DNA of 47,034 nt from an uncultured Bacilli bacterium (GCA_947632355.1 CANROY010000003.1:1-47034); one strand, 5' to 3'; positions 24,045 to 33,178 are shown, counted from the first letter of the stretch. Numbers and translations are program-made. Notes: generated by a model from the letters alone, not told the origin.

Positions 24045-24404
24045 ATGAGTGAAATTTATAATCAATATAAAAAATTAAAAGAAGAGAATAAGAAAAAAAT
24101 GTATTTATTTAAAGTTGGTAATTTTTATATTTTTTTAGATGAGGATGCAGAAAAAATAAATGATTATGTTGTATTAAAGAAAACACCATTTTGTAAAGAA
24201 GTAATGAAATGCGGTTTTCCTGTAAATAGATTAGAAGATTATATGAAAGTTTTTCATAATCATAAGTTACCAATTTCGATAATAGAAAATGAAAAAAAGT
24301 GTGATTTGGAACAAGTTATACAACATCTTAGAAAAATAGATTTGAATAAATTAACTCCTATAAAAGCACTAAACCTTCTATATGAAATAAAAGAGATGCT
24401 ATGA
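24045..24404 (+). CDS. DGR accessory mini-MutS protein (MutS domain I plus MutS C-terminal motif)
   Basis: 119 residues. Residues ~1-80 match the mismatch-recognition domain I of MutS (YNQYKKLKEENKKKMYLFKV, then GNFYIF ... KCGFPVNRLEDYMKVFHNH; compare QYYDIKEEYKEELLFYRLGD, then FYELF in mutS here). Residues ~92-119 (IDLNKLTPIKALNLLYEIKEM) match the extreme C-terminus of MutS (VDPVYMTPIEAINTLYELKKL). Everything between, including the ATPase, is missing. The mismatch-contacting F-x-E motif reads F-Y-I, so the Glu is lost. First gene of the operon with avd (ATGA overlap) and RT. MutS-like genes are reported DGR accessories; their action is unknown. Confidence 0.85.
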   Translation: MSEIYNQYKKLKEENKKKMYLFKVGNFYIFLDEDAEKINDYVVLKKTPFCKEVMKCGFPVNRLEDYMKVFHNHKLPISIIENEKKCDLEQVIQHLRKIDLNKLTPIKALNLLYEIKEML

Positions 24405-24760
24405 TGAAAAATGTAGAAGATTTACTTATTTATAAGCAATATATTGAACTTATTTATTATACAGAAATGATTTTGGATAAATATCCAAAAAGTGAGCGTT
24501 TTGCTATTGTTACGGCGATTAAAAATAATACTTATGATGGGATGAGAAGTTTACTAAGTGCGTATAAAGAATATCAAAAAGAAAAAAAATATCATTATTT
24601 AAATCAATTAGATACAACACTTAAAATGTTAAAAGTCATGATTCGAGTATCCTATAAACGAAAGTATATAAATGTTAAAAATTATACGGCTTGGAGCAAA
24701 AAAATAACCAATATTGGAAATTTACTTGGAGGATGGATGAAGTCGTGTCAAAGACAATAA
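24401..24760 (+). CDS. avd: DGR accessory variability determinant (Avd-like, four-helix bundle)
   Basis: 119 residues, all-helical and basic (YKQYIELIYYTEMILDKYPK, FAIVTAIKNNTYDGMRSLLS, YLNQLDTTLKMLKVMIRVSY, YTAWSKKITNIGNLLGGWMK), the pattern of the Avd/23S-IVP-like four-helix bundle. In BPP-1 Avd forms a basic pentamer that binds the RT and RNA and is needed for mutagenic retrohoming. It overlaps the mini-MutS gene by 4 bp and the RT gene by 16-28 bp. Two adjacent ATGs (24401, 24404) can start it. Confidence 0.88.
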   Translation: MMKNVEDLLIYKQYIELIYYTEMILDKYPKSERFAIVTAIKNNTYDGMRSLLSAYKEYQKEKKYHYLNQLDTTLKMLKVMIRVSYKRKYINVKNYTAWSKKITNIGNLLGGWMKSCQRQ

Positions 24761-25797
24761 AAAATATATTTTATAAAAAATTAACCTTTATTAAACTCAT
24801 TGAAGCCCATGATAGGGCAAGAGAAGGAAAAAATACACGACCTGAAATTATTCGATTTGAAATGAATTTAGAAAGTAATATTATCAATTTACTTTATAAA
24901 ATAAAAAGTAAGCAGTATAAAATTGGTAAATATCGAGAATTTTATGTATATGAGCCGAAAGAAAGACTTATAAAATCTTTACCTTATATAGATAGAATTG
25001 TACATCAATGGTATGTAGAAGAATTTATTAAACCATTTTTTATTCCTCGCTTTATTAAAGATTCTTATGCTTGTTTAAAAGATAAAGGAGGACATAAAGC
25101 TGTTTTAAGAATGCAAGATTTTATGCGTCGTATGAAAAGAAAATATAAAAATTATTATGTTTTAAAATGTGATATAAAAAAATATTTTTATAATATTGAT
25201 AAAAACATTTTATATTCGATACTAGAAAAATCAATAACGGATAAAGAATTATTAAATTTTTCCAAAGTAATTATATTTGATAATGATGAAAAGAAAGGGA
25301 TTCCTATTGGCAATTATACAAGTCAATTTTTTGCTAATATTTATTTAAATGAATTAGACCATTATGTTAAAGAAGATTTAGGACTACCTTATTACATAAG
25401 ATATATGGATGATTTTATACTTCTTTTACCTACAAAAGATGATGCAAAGCAAATAAAAGAAAAAATAAAAAATTTTTTAGAACAAAATTTAAAATTAGAA
25501 TTAAATGCTAAAAGTAAATATTATCCTAGTAAAATGGGTATTGATTTTTGCGGGTATCGTATTTTTGAAACGCATTTATTAATTCGTAAAAGAAGTAAAG
25601 CAAAAATAAAAAAATTAATTAAATCGTGGAATTGTTTTTATAAAGAAGGAAATTTAAATTTAGAAAATGTGATTCAAAGATGGAATGCGTGGAGAGGACA
25701 TATTTCCCACGCTAATACTTATCATTTAGAGAATAAATATTTGGATAAAATACTTTTTAAAGAATCCTTAAAAACGAAAAAAGAAACTTCAATTTAA
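24733..25797 (+). CDS. DGR reverse transcriptase
   Basis: About 350 residues. Copies the TR RNA with errors at adenines. RT motifs in order: RERLIKSLPYIDRIVHQW-type motif 2 (as KERLIKSLPYIDRIVHQW), LKCDIKKYFYNID (motif 3, catalytic Asp), IPIGNYTSQFFANIYL with the IGxxxSQ signature that marks DGR enzymes instead of QGxxxSP, YYIRYMDDFILL (catalytic YMDD) and FCGYRIF. No maturase or endonuclease domain. The start is uncertain: ATG 24733 touches the GGAGG site, GTG 24745 is 12 bp from it; both lie inside avd. It ends overlapping the convergent rnhC by 4 bp. Confidence 0.95.
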   Translation: MDEVVSKTIKNIFYKKLTFIKLIEAHDRAREGKNTRPEIIRFEMNLESNIINLLYKIKSKQYKIGKYREFYVYEPKERLIKSLPYIDRIVHQWYVEEFIKPFFIPRFIKDSYACLKDKGGHKAVLRMQDFMRRMKRKYKNYYVLKCDIKKYFYNIDKNILYSILEKSITDKELLNFSKVIIFDNDEKKGIPIGNYTSQFFANIYLNELDHYVKEDLGLPYYIRYMDDFILLLPTKDDAKQIKEKIKNFLEQNLKLELNAKSKYYPSKMGIDFCGYRIFETHLLIRKRSKAKIKKLIKSWNCFYKEGNLNLENVIQRWNAWRGHISHANTYHLENKYLDKILFKESLKTKKETSI

Positions 25798-26732
25798 GCA
25801 GTTTCTTTTATTTTCTCTGTATTTTTAAAATTTAATTTAGCGATTTCTTTTAGTTTTTCAATTCCGTATTTAGAAACAATTTCTTTTCCTACCGTATCAA
25901 CAACAGTATTAGCCCCTTTAGGAATCTCCATATTCAATTCTTTTGATAATTCTTCCATTCTTTTTAAAAAGAAATAACGACTGATGACACTTGCAGCAGC
26001 AACACTTGCACATTTACTTTCAGCTTTGGTCGTAAAGGTAATGTTTTCTACTTTTTCGGTTGCTTCTAAAATATGTTCAAAGTATTTTCTTGGATACACA
26101 AATTGATCCACAACAATTTTTTGATAAGGGTATTGTTCTTCTTTATGAGTAATCGCATATAAAACTTTGTTGTGTAAAATGGCTTTTATTTTATTCATAT
26201 TATAACCCATGCTTTGATATTTATTATATTCTTCATTATTTAAAGTGAGTGTAACATAAGGAATTTCTTTTAATAGAGTAGGAGCAATTTTAAGTATTTT
26301 TTCATCCGTTAATTTCTTAGAATCTTTAACACCTAGTTCGTTAATTAAATCTATTTTTTCTTTTGCAACATAAGTTGCCGTTACAATAATAGGCCCAAAA
26401 TAATCTCCTGTACCCACTTCATCCGAACCAATAGTAGACATACTATAATAGTAGTTTAATTCTTCCTTATATTTTTCTTTTTCCTTTTTATCTTCATTAA
26501 TATCAATGGTACGATTGTTTAACTTCTTTTCTAAATCTGCCCAAATATTCGCATCAACATCTGCACTTATGCCTTGAAACATAACTTTACCACTTTCATA
26601 TAAAGTGATTATGGTATCCGCTTCATCGGCTTGAAAAATAGCATAAGGAGGCGTTTTTTCTCTTTTTACATCTTTATAGTATTCAATCATTTTGGCTTTA
26701 ACATTATCACTTACTTTAAATACGATTGTCAT
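25794..26732 (-). CDS. rnhC: ribonuclease HIII
   Basis: 312 residues. Cleaves RNA in RNA-DNA hybrids. The N-terminal TBP-like substrate-binding domain (~1-85, GKVMFQG) precedes the catalytic core with IGSDEVGTGDYFGPIIV (first acidic residues), LGVDSKKL-type segment (as LGVKDSKKL), VDQFV and AESKCASVAAASVISRYFF. AGGTGA ribosome site. Convergent with the DGR RT. Next to cvpA, trxA and uvrC, as in other Bacilli, so it is a host gene rather than part of the DGR. Confidence 0.95.
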   Translation of the reverse strand: MTIVFKVSDNVKAKMIEYYKDVKREKTPPYAIFQADEADTIITLYESGKVMFQGISADVDANIWADLEKKLNNRTIDINEDKKEKEKYKEELNYYYSMSTIGSDEVGTGDYFGPIIVTATYVAKEKIDLINELGVKDSKKLTDEKILKIAPTLLKEIPYVTLTLNNEEYNKYQSMGYNMNKIKAILHNKVLYAITHKEEQYPYQKIVVDQFVYPRKYFEHILEATEKVENITFTTKAESKCASVAAASVISRYFFLKRMEELSKELNMEIPKGANTVVDTVGKEIVSKYGIEKLKEIAKLNFKNTEKIKETA

Positions 26733-26844
26733 TTTTTCACCTTCAAACCTATTTTACCACTAAGAATAGTAAATAAAAAGAATTTTTTAATAGATTTTTT
26801 AACTCCTATATACTATAATGATAAGTAGAAAAGGATATGATAAT

Positions 26845-27555
26845 ATGTTAAGTGTGATTGATGCAGTCATCATTTTATTTTTACTATTAGGTGCCGTACT
26901 TGGATTTAAGAAAGGAATTATAAAAAGTGTTGTTTCACTAGTTGGAACCATTTTAGTCTTTGTACTTTCCTTTACGTTAAAAAATCCATTATCCGTATTT
27001 TTGTATACCCATTTTCCATTTTTTACTATTGGAATCAGTGTTTTAAATGTTTTAATTTATGAAGCGATTGCTTTTTTGATACTTTTCTCTCTATTTTCTA
27101 TACTATTAAAAATTGTGATTAAAGTATCAGGACTTATCGAAACGATTTTAAAGTTTACGATCGTTTTAGGCATTCCTTCTAAAATTTTAGGGGCTATTTT
27201 TGGATTTATTGAAATGTATTTGTTTATCTTTGTTGTTTTATTTTTACTTGTACAATTTAATGTAAAAAGTACTTTAATTAGTGAAAGTAAACTAGCTGAC
27301 TTTATCATAGGAAGAACTCCATTTGTTAGTAATGTGGTAGAAGATTCTTATCAAGCCGTAAAAGAAGTCGTAGAATTAAATAAGAATTATGCAACAACCC
27401 AAGATAAAGAAAAGTTAAACCAAGAAGGATTAGATACTTTACTTAAATATAAAGTCTTAAGTGTTGAAAATGCACATTTATTACAAGAAAAGAATAAACT
27501 AAATATAAAAGATGCAAATGAGATTATTAAAAAATACGAGGAGGAACAAAAATGA
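26845..27555 (+). CDS. CvpA-family membrane protein
   Basis: 236 residues. Four membrane segments in the first ~165 residues (VIDAVIILFLLLGAVLGFKK, GTILVFVLSF, LIYEAIAFLILFSLF, YLFIFVVLFLLVQF) and a charged helical tail. CvpA/colicin V production proteins often sit between rnhC and trxA/uvrC in Bacilli, as here. The start is ATG 26845 (AAAAGGA upstream) rather than 26818. It overlaps trxA by 4 bp. Confidence 0.85.
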   Translation: MLSVIDAVIILFLLLGAVLGFKKGIIKSVVSLVGTILVFVLSFTLKNPLSVFLYTHFPFFTIGISVLNVLIYEAIAFLILFSLFSILLKIVIKVSGLIETILKFTIVLGIPSKILGAIFGFIEMYLFIFVVLFLLVQFNVKSTLISESKLADFIIGRTPFVSNVVEDSYQAVKEVVELNKNYATTQDKEKLNQEGLDTLLKYKVLSVENAHLLQEKNKLNIKDANEIIKKYEEEQK

Positions 27556-27845
27556 TTAAGTATTTAGAAAAGGAAAATTTAAGTGATTGTTTGGAAAACG
27601 GAATTACCATTGTTGATTTTTATGCCGATTGGTGTGGCCCTTGTAAAATGATGGGTACTGTTTTAGAGAGTATGGAAGGTATTTCAATTATTAAAGTCAA
27701 TACCGATACTCACGAAGAATTAGCAAGAGAATATGGGGTAATGAGTATTCCAACTCTTGTATTTTTCAAAGACAAACAAGAAGTAAAAAAGGAGATTGGC
27801 TTTAAAACGAAGGAAGAATTAGAAAGAATTTTAAAGGAATTATAA
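27552..27845 (+). CDS. trxA: thioredoxin
   Basis: 97 residues, single thioredoxin fold with active site WCGPCK (in FYADWCGPCKMMG) and the cis-Pro in MSIPTLVFF. A cytosolic disulfide reductant. Coupled to the CvpA gene by ATGA overlap; ends at a bidirectional terminator. Confidence 0.96.
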   Translation: MIKYLEKENLSDCLENGITIVDFYADWCGPCKMMGTVLESMEGISIIKVNTDTHEELAREYGVMSIPTLVFFKDKQEVKKEIGFKTKEELERILKEL

Positions 27846-27874
27846 AAAGATGACTACAATTCGTCATCTTTTTT
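27844..27874. terminator. bidirectional terminator between trxA and the IMPACT gene
   Basis: AAAAAGATGAC / GTCATCTTTTT perfect 11-bp stem with A and T runs on both sides; serves both convergent genes. Confidence 0.85.
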
Positions 27875-28219
27875 AGTTATTACTTCTTTTGCAGCATTCA
27901 AATAAGCACGAGTTAATCCACCAGTTCCTAACTTAATACCACCAAAATAACGTACAACGGCAATGAAAACGTGGTTTAAATCGAGTTGTTCTATTAATTT
28001 ATAAATAGGAGTTCCTGCTGTATTAGAAGGTTCCTTATCATCACTTTTACGAATAAGATTGTCTATTTTATATGCATAAGGAATATGTCTTGCTTTTTTA
28101 TGTTCCTTTTTTAAAGAAATTAAAAGTTCATCGACTTCTTCTTTGGTTTGGACTTCATAATAGTAAGCAATAAACTTTGATTTTTTGATTTCATAGTTAA
28201 ATGTATTTAATAATTTCAT
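27854..28219 (-). CDS. YigZ/IMPACT-family protein, N-terminal domain only
   Basis: 121 residues: the UPF0029/IMPACT domain with ARHIPYAYKI, DDKEPSNTAGTPI and VVRYFGGIKLGTGGLTRAY. Usual YigZ proteins (~210 aa) have a second, RNA-binding-like domain, absent here. ATG 28219 has AGGTG at the proper distance; the in-frame TTG at 28228 is less likely. It may act in translational stress control as the family does; the truncation is notable. Confidence 0.88.
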   Translation of the reverse strand: MKLLNTFNYEIKKSKFIAYYYEVQTKEEVDELLISLKKEHKKARHIPYAYKIDNLIRKSDDKEPSNTAGTPIYKLIEQLDLNHVFIAVVRYFGGIKLGTGGLTRAYLNAAKEVITKKDDEL

Positions 28220-28238
28220 ATCCAACACCTTTCTTTTG

Positions 28239-29186
28239 TTATTTTCTCATTTTTAGTTTTTTTACTACATCTACAATTGGAGCAGGCGTTAAAAGTTTTG
28301 CATATAAATATGCTTTTACGAGTAAAAATTTTTCTTTATCCAATCCTATATTTATATTCTGATTGTATATTTTTTGATAATAATAAGTATAAAGAGAATA
28401 GAGTGGATGAAAGGTATCGATTGTTTGATACTGAAATACCGGTGTTGTATGGATAATTATAGGATGTTTTTTTGCTACTTTTACTTCAGGTGTTGTAAAA
28501 CGTTTGATATGATTTTGTTCATAATACATTTGTAAAAAATAAGGATTTAGAAGATAATCAAGTGAAAATAAATTAAATTCTAATGGTAAAGGGGATATCT
28601 TATTTTGTAAAGCGATATTGATGGCATCTTGATCAGGAAACGTTAATGGAACTTCCTTTAGAAATAGCTCTTGTAATAAGGCATCATATTTTTCTTCTTT
28701 CCACTTTTCTATATCGATCCAAATCACACCACTATTATAGTAGTTTTTTAAATTTCCAGTTAAATTTTTCCAATGTTTTTTTGGCATAGAGTCTTTTACC
28801 ATGTGAATAGGCATTTGGTAATTTTTTAGAGTATTTAAAGAGTTAACGATAATTGTATCACTATCTAAATACAATATTTTTTCTACGTTTGTTATATATT
28901 CGGTAAAAAATAATCGAGCGTTTGCTATTTCTGTATTTTTCCATTTCGGAATTTTATATTCTTCTATTTTGGGTTTTATTTTTTTAAAATCATAATAAAA
29001 TACATCAGCATGAAAATGTTTGACTATGGTTTCGATTCTTTTAAAATCTTTTTTTAAAAATTCATCATAAATAATATGAATTCTAATAAAAATATTTGGA
29101 TTATTCTCTAGTAAGGAATAGATAGATACGAGTAAATAATTGATATAAGCATGATTTGTTGCATAAAGAACATTTAATTCTGTCAT
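28239..29186 (-). CDS. glycosyltransferase family 8 protein
   Basis: 315 residues. GT-A fold of the LgtC/glycogenin kind: NVLYATNHAYINYLLVSIYS at the start, the metal-binding DxD in KILYLDSDTIIVNSL, NSGVIWIDIEKW, PDQDAINIAL and the late IIIHTTPVFQY histidine region. It probably adds sugars to a surface polymer or protein; the acceptor is unknown. A likely two-gene unit with the IMPACT gene on the minus strand. Confidence 0.9.
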   Translation of the reverse strand: MTELNVLYATNHAYINYLLVSIYSLLENNPNIFIRIHIIYDEFLKKDFKRIETIVKHFHADVFYYDFKKIKPKIEEYKIPKWKNTEIANARLFFTEYITNVEKILYLDSDTIIVNSLNTLKNYQMPIHMVKDSMPKKHWKNLTGNLKNYYNSGVIWIDIEKWKEEKYDALLQELFLKEVPLTFPDQDAINIALQNKISPLPLEFNLFSLDYLLNPYFLQMYYEQNHIKRFTTPEVKVAKKHPIIIHTTPVFQYQTIDTFHPLYSLYTYYYQKIYNQNINIGLDKEKFLLVKAYLYAKLLTPAPIVDVVKKLKMRK

Positions 29187-29298
29187 TTCTTTCCTCTTTT
29201 CTTAGAAGTTTCTATTTACTATTATAATGTCTTTTCATGGATTTAGAAAGAAAAAAATGGTATAATACACTTATCTTATTTAGAAAGAGGGAAGTTTT

Positions 29299-30213
29299 AT
29301 GAAAGAAAAAGTAAAAAAAGTAGGAAAAATTTTATTAAAAATATTCATTATTCTTACATCTCCAGTATGGTTTGTTTGGAAAGTTTTATTTGTTCGAAAA
29401 CCGGAAAAGAAGTTTAAAAATATGCCAACTGGTATTAAAGTTTGGAGAGTGATTCGTTCTTTTGTGACCAAACCTTTAAAATTTGCTGTTTTTATTTTCA
29501 TTATCGGTTTAGAAGTTGTTGCACTTTATAAAGTTCGTTATTCTCCTGTTACGTATACGATTACAAGAAGTAGTGTACAAAACTATTATTTAAAAGAAGA
29601 AAGTGTAACGGAGCAATTACTTGGAATTCATAGTGTACTAGCAGCCCCTTTACAAAACCATCGTGATGAATTTAAGGAAGCTTTTTCGTACATTGATACT
29701 TGGGATTTAGGTGCCAAAAATAAAGCTTATGTTCTATTAGATGCTACGCTTACAAAACGTATGGTTGAGTATATAGATGATGAAACGTTAACGTATTTAT
29801 TAAACAAATTTAACACGAATGAAACCTTCCGTGAAGATGTACGTTATGCGGTAGACAATATCAATAAAATACTTGCTCGTGGTTTAAGAGAAATACCAAC
29901 TGATTTGGATTTTGGAGATGCGACTCTAAATTCTTTAGTAAGTCCTATAACTTCTGTTTCAAGTGTTGCAGTTGATTATAGAACAATTTTAGATGCTGCC
30001 TTACCTCTATTTGATTATGCTTTAAAAGAAAGTCCTGTTAAAAAACATAGTATTCATATAAAAAAAGATGATCTTGATTTTGCAATAGACGTTCTAATTT
30101 ATTATAGTAAGGGAGCAACTTTAGAAGAACTTGCAAATAAATTAGGAGTCACTTATGTTGAAGAAAAAACAATTACAACAACAAATGTATCCACCATTAC
30201 AATAGAATCTTAA
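29299..30213 (+). CDS. hypothetical membrane-anchored protein
   Basis: 304 residues. Two hydrophobic segments near the N-terminus (~12-34 with ILTSPVWFVWKVLF and ~57-76 with FAVFIFIIGLEVVALYKV) and then a ~220-residue, mostly helical outer domain. I recognise no family. A good GAGGG ribosome site precedes ATG 29299. It lies upstream of uvrC, 34 bp apart, possibly in one transcript. Confidence 0.7.
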   Translation: MKEKVKKVGKILLKIFIILTSPVWFVWKVLFVRKPEKKFKNMPTGIKVWRVIRSFVTKPLKFAVFIFIIGLEVVALYKVRYSPVTYTITRSSVQNYYLKEESVTEQLLGIHSVLAAPLQNHRDEFKEAFSYIDTWDLGAKNKAYVLLDATLTKRMVEYIDDETLTYLLNKFNTNETFREDVRYAVDNINKILARGLREIPTDLDFGDATLNSLVSPITSVSSVAVDYRTILDAALPLFDYALKESPVKKHSIHIKKDDLDFAIDVLIYYSKGATLEELANKLGVTYVEEKTITTTNVSTITIES

Positions 30214-30247
30214 AAAATAGATAAACTAAGAAAAGGAGGGAAGTTCT

Positions 30248-32011
30248 ATGTTTAAAGAAAAATTATCTTTAGTACCTCATTTACCTGGAAGTTATCAAAT
30301 GCGTAATAGCGATAACGTGATTATATATGTAGGGAAAGCCAAAGATTTACATAGAAGACTTTCCTCTTATTTTAATCGTACCCAAACAGGAAAAACAAAG
30401 AAAATGGTTTCTGAAATTGCTGATTTTACCTATATAGTTGCGGGAAGTGAGTTAGAAGCCTTCGTTTTAGAATTAAATTTAATTAAAGAATACAATCCAA
30501 AATACAATATTTTACTAAAAGATGATAAAAGCTATCCATACATTGAGTATATTGCGAAACCTTATCCAAGAGTCAAAGTCTCTCGATATTTAAGTGTACG
30601 TAAAAAAGACAATAAGAAGTTGTTTGGACCTTATCCAAATGCCTATGCTGCTCGAAGAATTGTCAATCTTTTAAATCGTGTTTACCCTTTAAAAAAGTGT
30701 GATGGAATCAAAAAAGAATTATGTTTGTATTACCATATCCATGAATGTTTAGGATATTGCAGTAAAGAATTGGACCATGAAAAAGTTTCAGAAATGGAAA
30801 AAGAAATCTTAAGTTTTTTAAATGGGAATGATAAAGTGCTCGTGAATCGTTTAGAAACCAAAATGCAAGAATATAGTGAATCCTTAAATTTTGAAATGGC
30901 TTTAGAAATGAAAAAAGAGTTAGAATACATTAAAATTATTATGGCCAAACAAAAAGTAGAACTACACGATTTAATAAATCGCGATATTATCGGATTTTAC
31001 TTTGATAAAGGCTATATTAGTGTGCAAATATTTTTCTTACGTAATGGAAAAATGGTGGGTGGAAAAACCGATATTTTCCCAGTTGTGAGTGATGTCCATG
31101 ATGACTTAGATGAATACATTTTAAGATTTTACAGTCGCCATGAATTACCAAAAGAAATTCTAGTAGAAGAAAGTATGCATATTTCTCTTTTAGAAACAAT
31201 GTTACAAACCAAAGTCTTAGTACCAACCCGTGGACCTAAGAAAAAGTTAGTGGAAATGGCGATTACAAATTCGAAAATCAATTTGGAAAACGAAATGGAA
31301 CTTATCAAGAAGGATGAATACAAAACAGAAACTGCCAACAAAGAATTACAAGACTTACTTGGTCTAGAAACTCTAAATCGTATTGATTTATTTGATAACT
31401 CTAATCTTTTTGGTAATTTTTCTGTAAGCGGGATGGTTGTATTTAAAAATGGAAGACCTGCAAAACAGGAATATCGCAAATTTAAAGTCCAAGTTGATAA
31501 AAACGATGATTATCATACCATGAAAGAAGTAATATATAGAAGATATTATCGTATGCTCCTAGAAAAAAAAGAAAGACCTGATTTAATTATTGTGGATGGA
31601 GGATTAAGTCAAATACACGCTTGTCAAGAAGTATTAGAAGATTTACACTTGCCGATATTCGTTTGTGGTCTTAAGAAAAACGAACACCATAGAACGAATG
31701 ATTTAGTACGAGGAGATACGTATGAAGTCGTAGAAATCGACCGAACGAGTAACTTATTTCATTATTTAACCCGTATGCAAGATGAAGTACACAGATATAC
31801 AATTAATTATCATAGAACGATAAGAAGTAAAGGAAGTATTTCTAGTGTTTTAGATAACATTGAAGGAATAGGGGAGAAACGTAAAAAAGCTCTCATCAAA
31901 AAATATGGCAGTGTTGCAAAAATGAAAGAAGCAACACTAGAAGAATTACAAGAAATATTACCCGAAGAAGTTTCTAAAAATTTGTACTTATTTTTAAAAG
32001 ACTTTCATTAA
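30248..32011 (+). CDS. uvrC: excinuclease ABC subunit C
   Basis: 587 residues. Makes both incisions in nucleotide excision repair. GIY-YIG domain at the N-terminus (LPGSYQMRNSDNVIIYVGKA), UVR motif (~197-232), RNase H-like domain (RIDLFDNSNLFG, LIIVDGG) and C-terminal helix-hairpin-helix pair (LDNIEGIGEKRKKALIKKYG). Normal length. Strong AAGGAGGG site. Confidence 0.97.
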   Translation: MFKEKLSLVPHLPGSYQMRNSDNVIIYVGKAKDLHRRLSSYFNRTQTGKTKKMVSEIADFTYIVAGSELEAFVLELNLIKEYNPKYNILLKDDKSYPYIEYIAKPYPRVKVSRYLSVRKKDNKKLFGPYPNAYAARRIVNLLNRVYPLKKCDGIKKELCLYYHIHECLGYCSKELDHEKVSEMEKEILSFLNGNDKVLVNRLETKMQEYSESLNFEMALEMKKELEYIKIIMAKQKVELHDLINRDIIGFYFDKGYISVQIFFLRNGKMVGGKTDIFPVVSDVHDDLDEYILRFYSRHELPKEILVEESMHISLLETMLQTKVLVPTRGPKKKLVEMAITNSKINLENEMELIKKDEYKTETANKELQDLLGLETLNRIDLFDNSNLFGNFSVSGMVVFKNGRPAKQEYRKFKVQVDKNDDYHTMKEVIYRRYYRMLLEKKERPDLIIVDGGLSQIHACQEVLEDLHLPIFVCGLKKNEHHRTNDLVRGDTYEVVEIDRTSNLFHYLTRMQDEVHRYTINYHRTIRSKGSISSVLDNIEGIGEKRKKALIKKYGSVAKMKEATLEELQEILPEEVSKNLYLFLKDFH

Positions 32012-32044
32012 AAAATAGTGTATAATAAAAAAGTGGTGGAAGTT

Positions 32045-33178
32045 ATGACAAAACTAGTAAAATTAGATATCGATAGCACATTAACCAAAGAATTAGAACT
32101 AAAGGAGTTTAATACACCTGATTTTATTTATGTGCCTTTTCCACCAAAAAAAGAAGATTTAAAAAAAGAAGTACATATTAAAAAGGAAAGTGCTTTTTAT
32201 CAAAATGTCTATTCTCCGGTATCAGGGAAATTAACGGGTGTGGATTCGTGTCTACTCGCAAATGGTAAAAAAGTGAATTGTATGGTCATTCAAAATGATT
32301 TTCAAGAAAAAAGTGAACAAACGAAACCCATTCGTAAAAAACTAAATCATCTTACGAAGAATGAATTTCTAGAGAGTATTTATGATAGTCGTTTGAAAAA
32401 GCGTTTAAATGTGGATACCGTTTCTACCTTTTTAATCTCCGGTATCGATGATGAACCTTATATTGAAAATGAATCTTTTCTACAACAAGAAAATACCAAA
32501 TGTATTGTAGATACTTTAGATGCTTTACTCACTCTTTATCCTGAATCGAAAGCTTATATTGCTCTTAAAAATACGGATAGTAAAACGATTCTTGCTTATC
32601 AAAATATACTTGGTATGTATAAAAATATGGAAATTAAGTTAGTCGATGATTTGTATTTAATTGGAAAAGAACCATTTTTAAAACGTACGTTAAAAGTGCA
32701 AGATGCTTTATTTTTAAAAGCAAGTGAAGTATATGAACTATATATTAATTTAAAGAAAAATCGTCCTGTAGTGGAAAAATATATTACGATTAATGGTAGT
32801 GGTGTTTCAAAACCTTATATTATCAAAACCAAATTTGGTGTAAATGTAGCATCTATTTTTAATAAATACTATATTGAAGATTTAAGTAATTGTTCCTTTT
32901 ATGTAAACGGAATGATGGGCGGTATACAACTTGATTTAAATCATTTAATCGTAACCAAAGAATTAGATGGTATTCTTGTTATGAAAAAAGAAAATAGAGT
33001 ACCAAAAAGTTGTATTAAATGTGGAAAATGCATTAGTATTTGTCCTATCCATTCCAATCCAATGCTTGCGTATAAATTAGGACGAAAAGTCCCTTGCATT
33101 CATTGTGGACTTTGTACGTATATTTGTCCTTCCTATATTCCGTTAGAAAAATATTTAAGTGGTGAAGAAAATGAATAG
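32045..33178 (+). CDS. RnfC-like iron-sulfur protein
   Basis: 377 residues. The start (FVPFPPKK-type sequence YVPFPPKKEDLKKEV, then VYSPVSGKLTG) resembles the barrel-sandwich region of RnfC/NqrA. The end has two 4Fe-4S motifs, CIKCGKCISICPIHSNP and CIHCGLCTYICPS. The NADH/FMN-binding GxGxxG loop expected in complete RnfC is not obvious. ATG 32045 (GTGGTGG upstream) is chosen over 32018. It overlaps the RnfD-like gene by 8 bp. Likely part of an electron-transfer membrane complex. Confidence 0.75.
   Translation: MTKLVKLDIDSTLTKELELKEFNTPDFIYVPFPPKKEDLKKEVHIKKESAFYQNVYSPVSGKLTGVDSCLLANGKKVNCMVIQNDFQEKSEQTKPIRKKLNHLTKNEFLESIYDSRLKKRLNVDTVSTFLISGIDDEPYIENESFLQQENTKCIVDTLDALLTLYPESKAYIALKNTDSKTILAYQNILGMYKNMEIKLVDDLYLIGKEPFLKRTLKVQDALFLKASEVYELYINLKKNRPVVEKYITINGSGVSKPYIIKTKFGVNVASIFNKYYIEDLSNCSFYVNGMMGGIQLDLNHLIVTKELDGILVMKKENRVPKSCIKCGKCISICPIHSNPMLAYKLGRKVPCIHCGLCTYICPSYIPLEKYLSGEENE

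Noticed and set aside
25794..26732. RNase HIII as a DGR component
   Set aside because: It lies in the normal rnhC-cvpA-trxA-uvrC neighbourhood and on the opposite strand; host gene by context.
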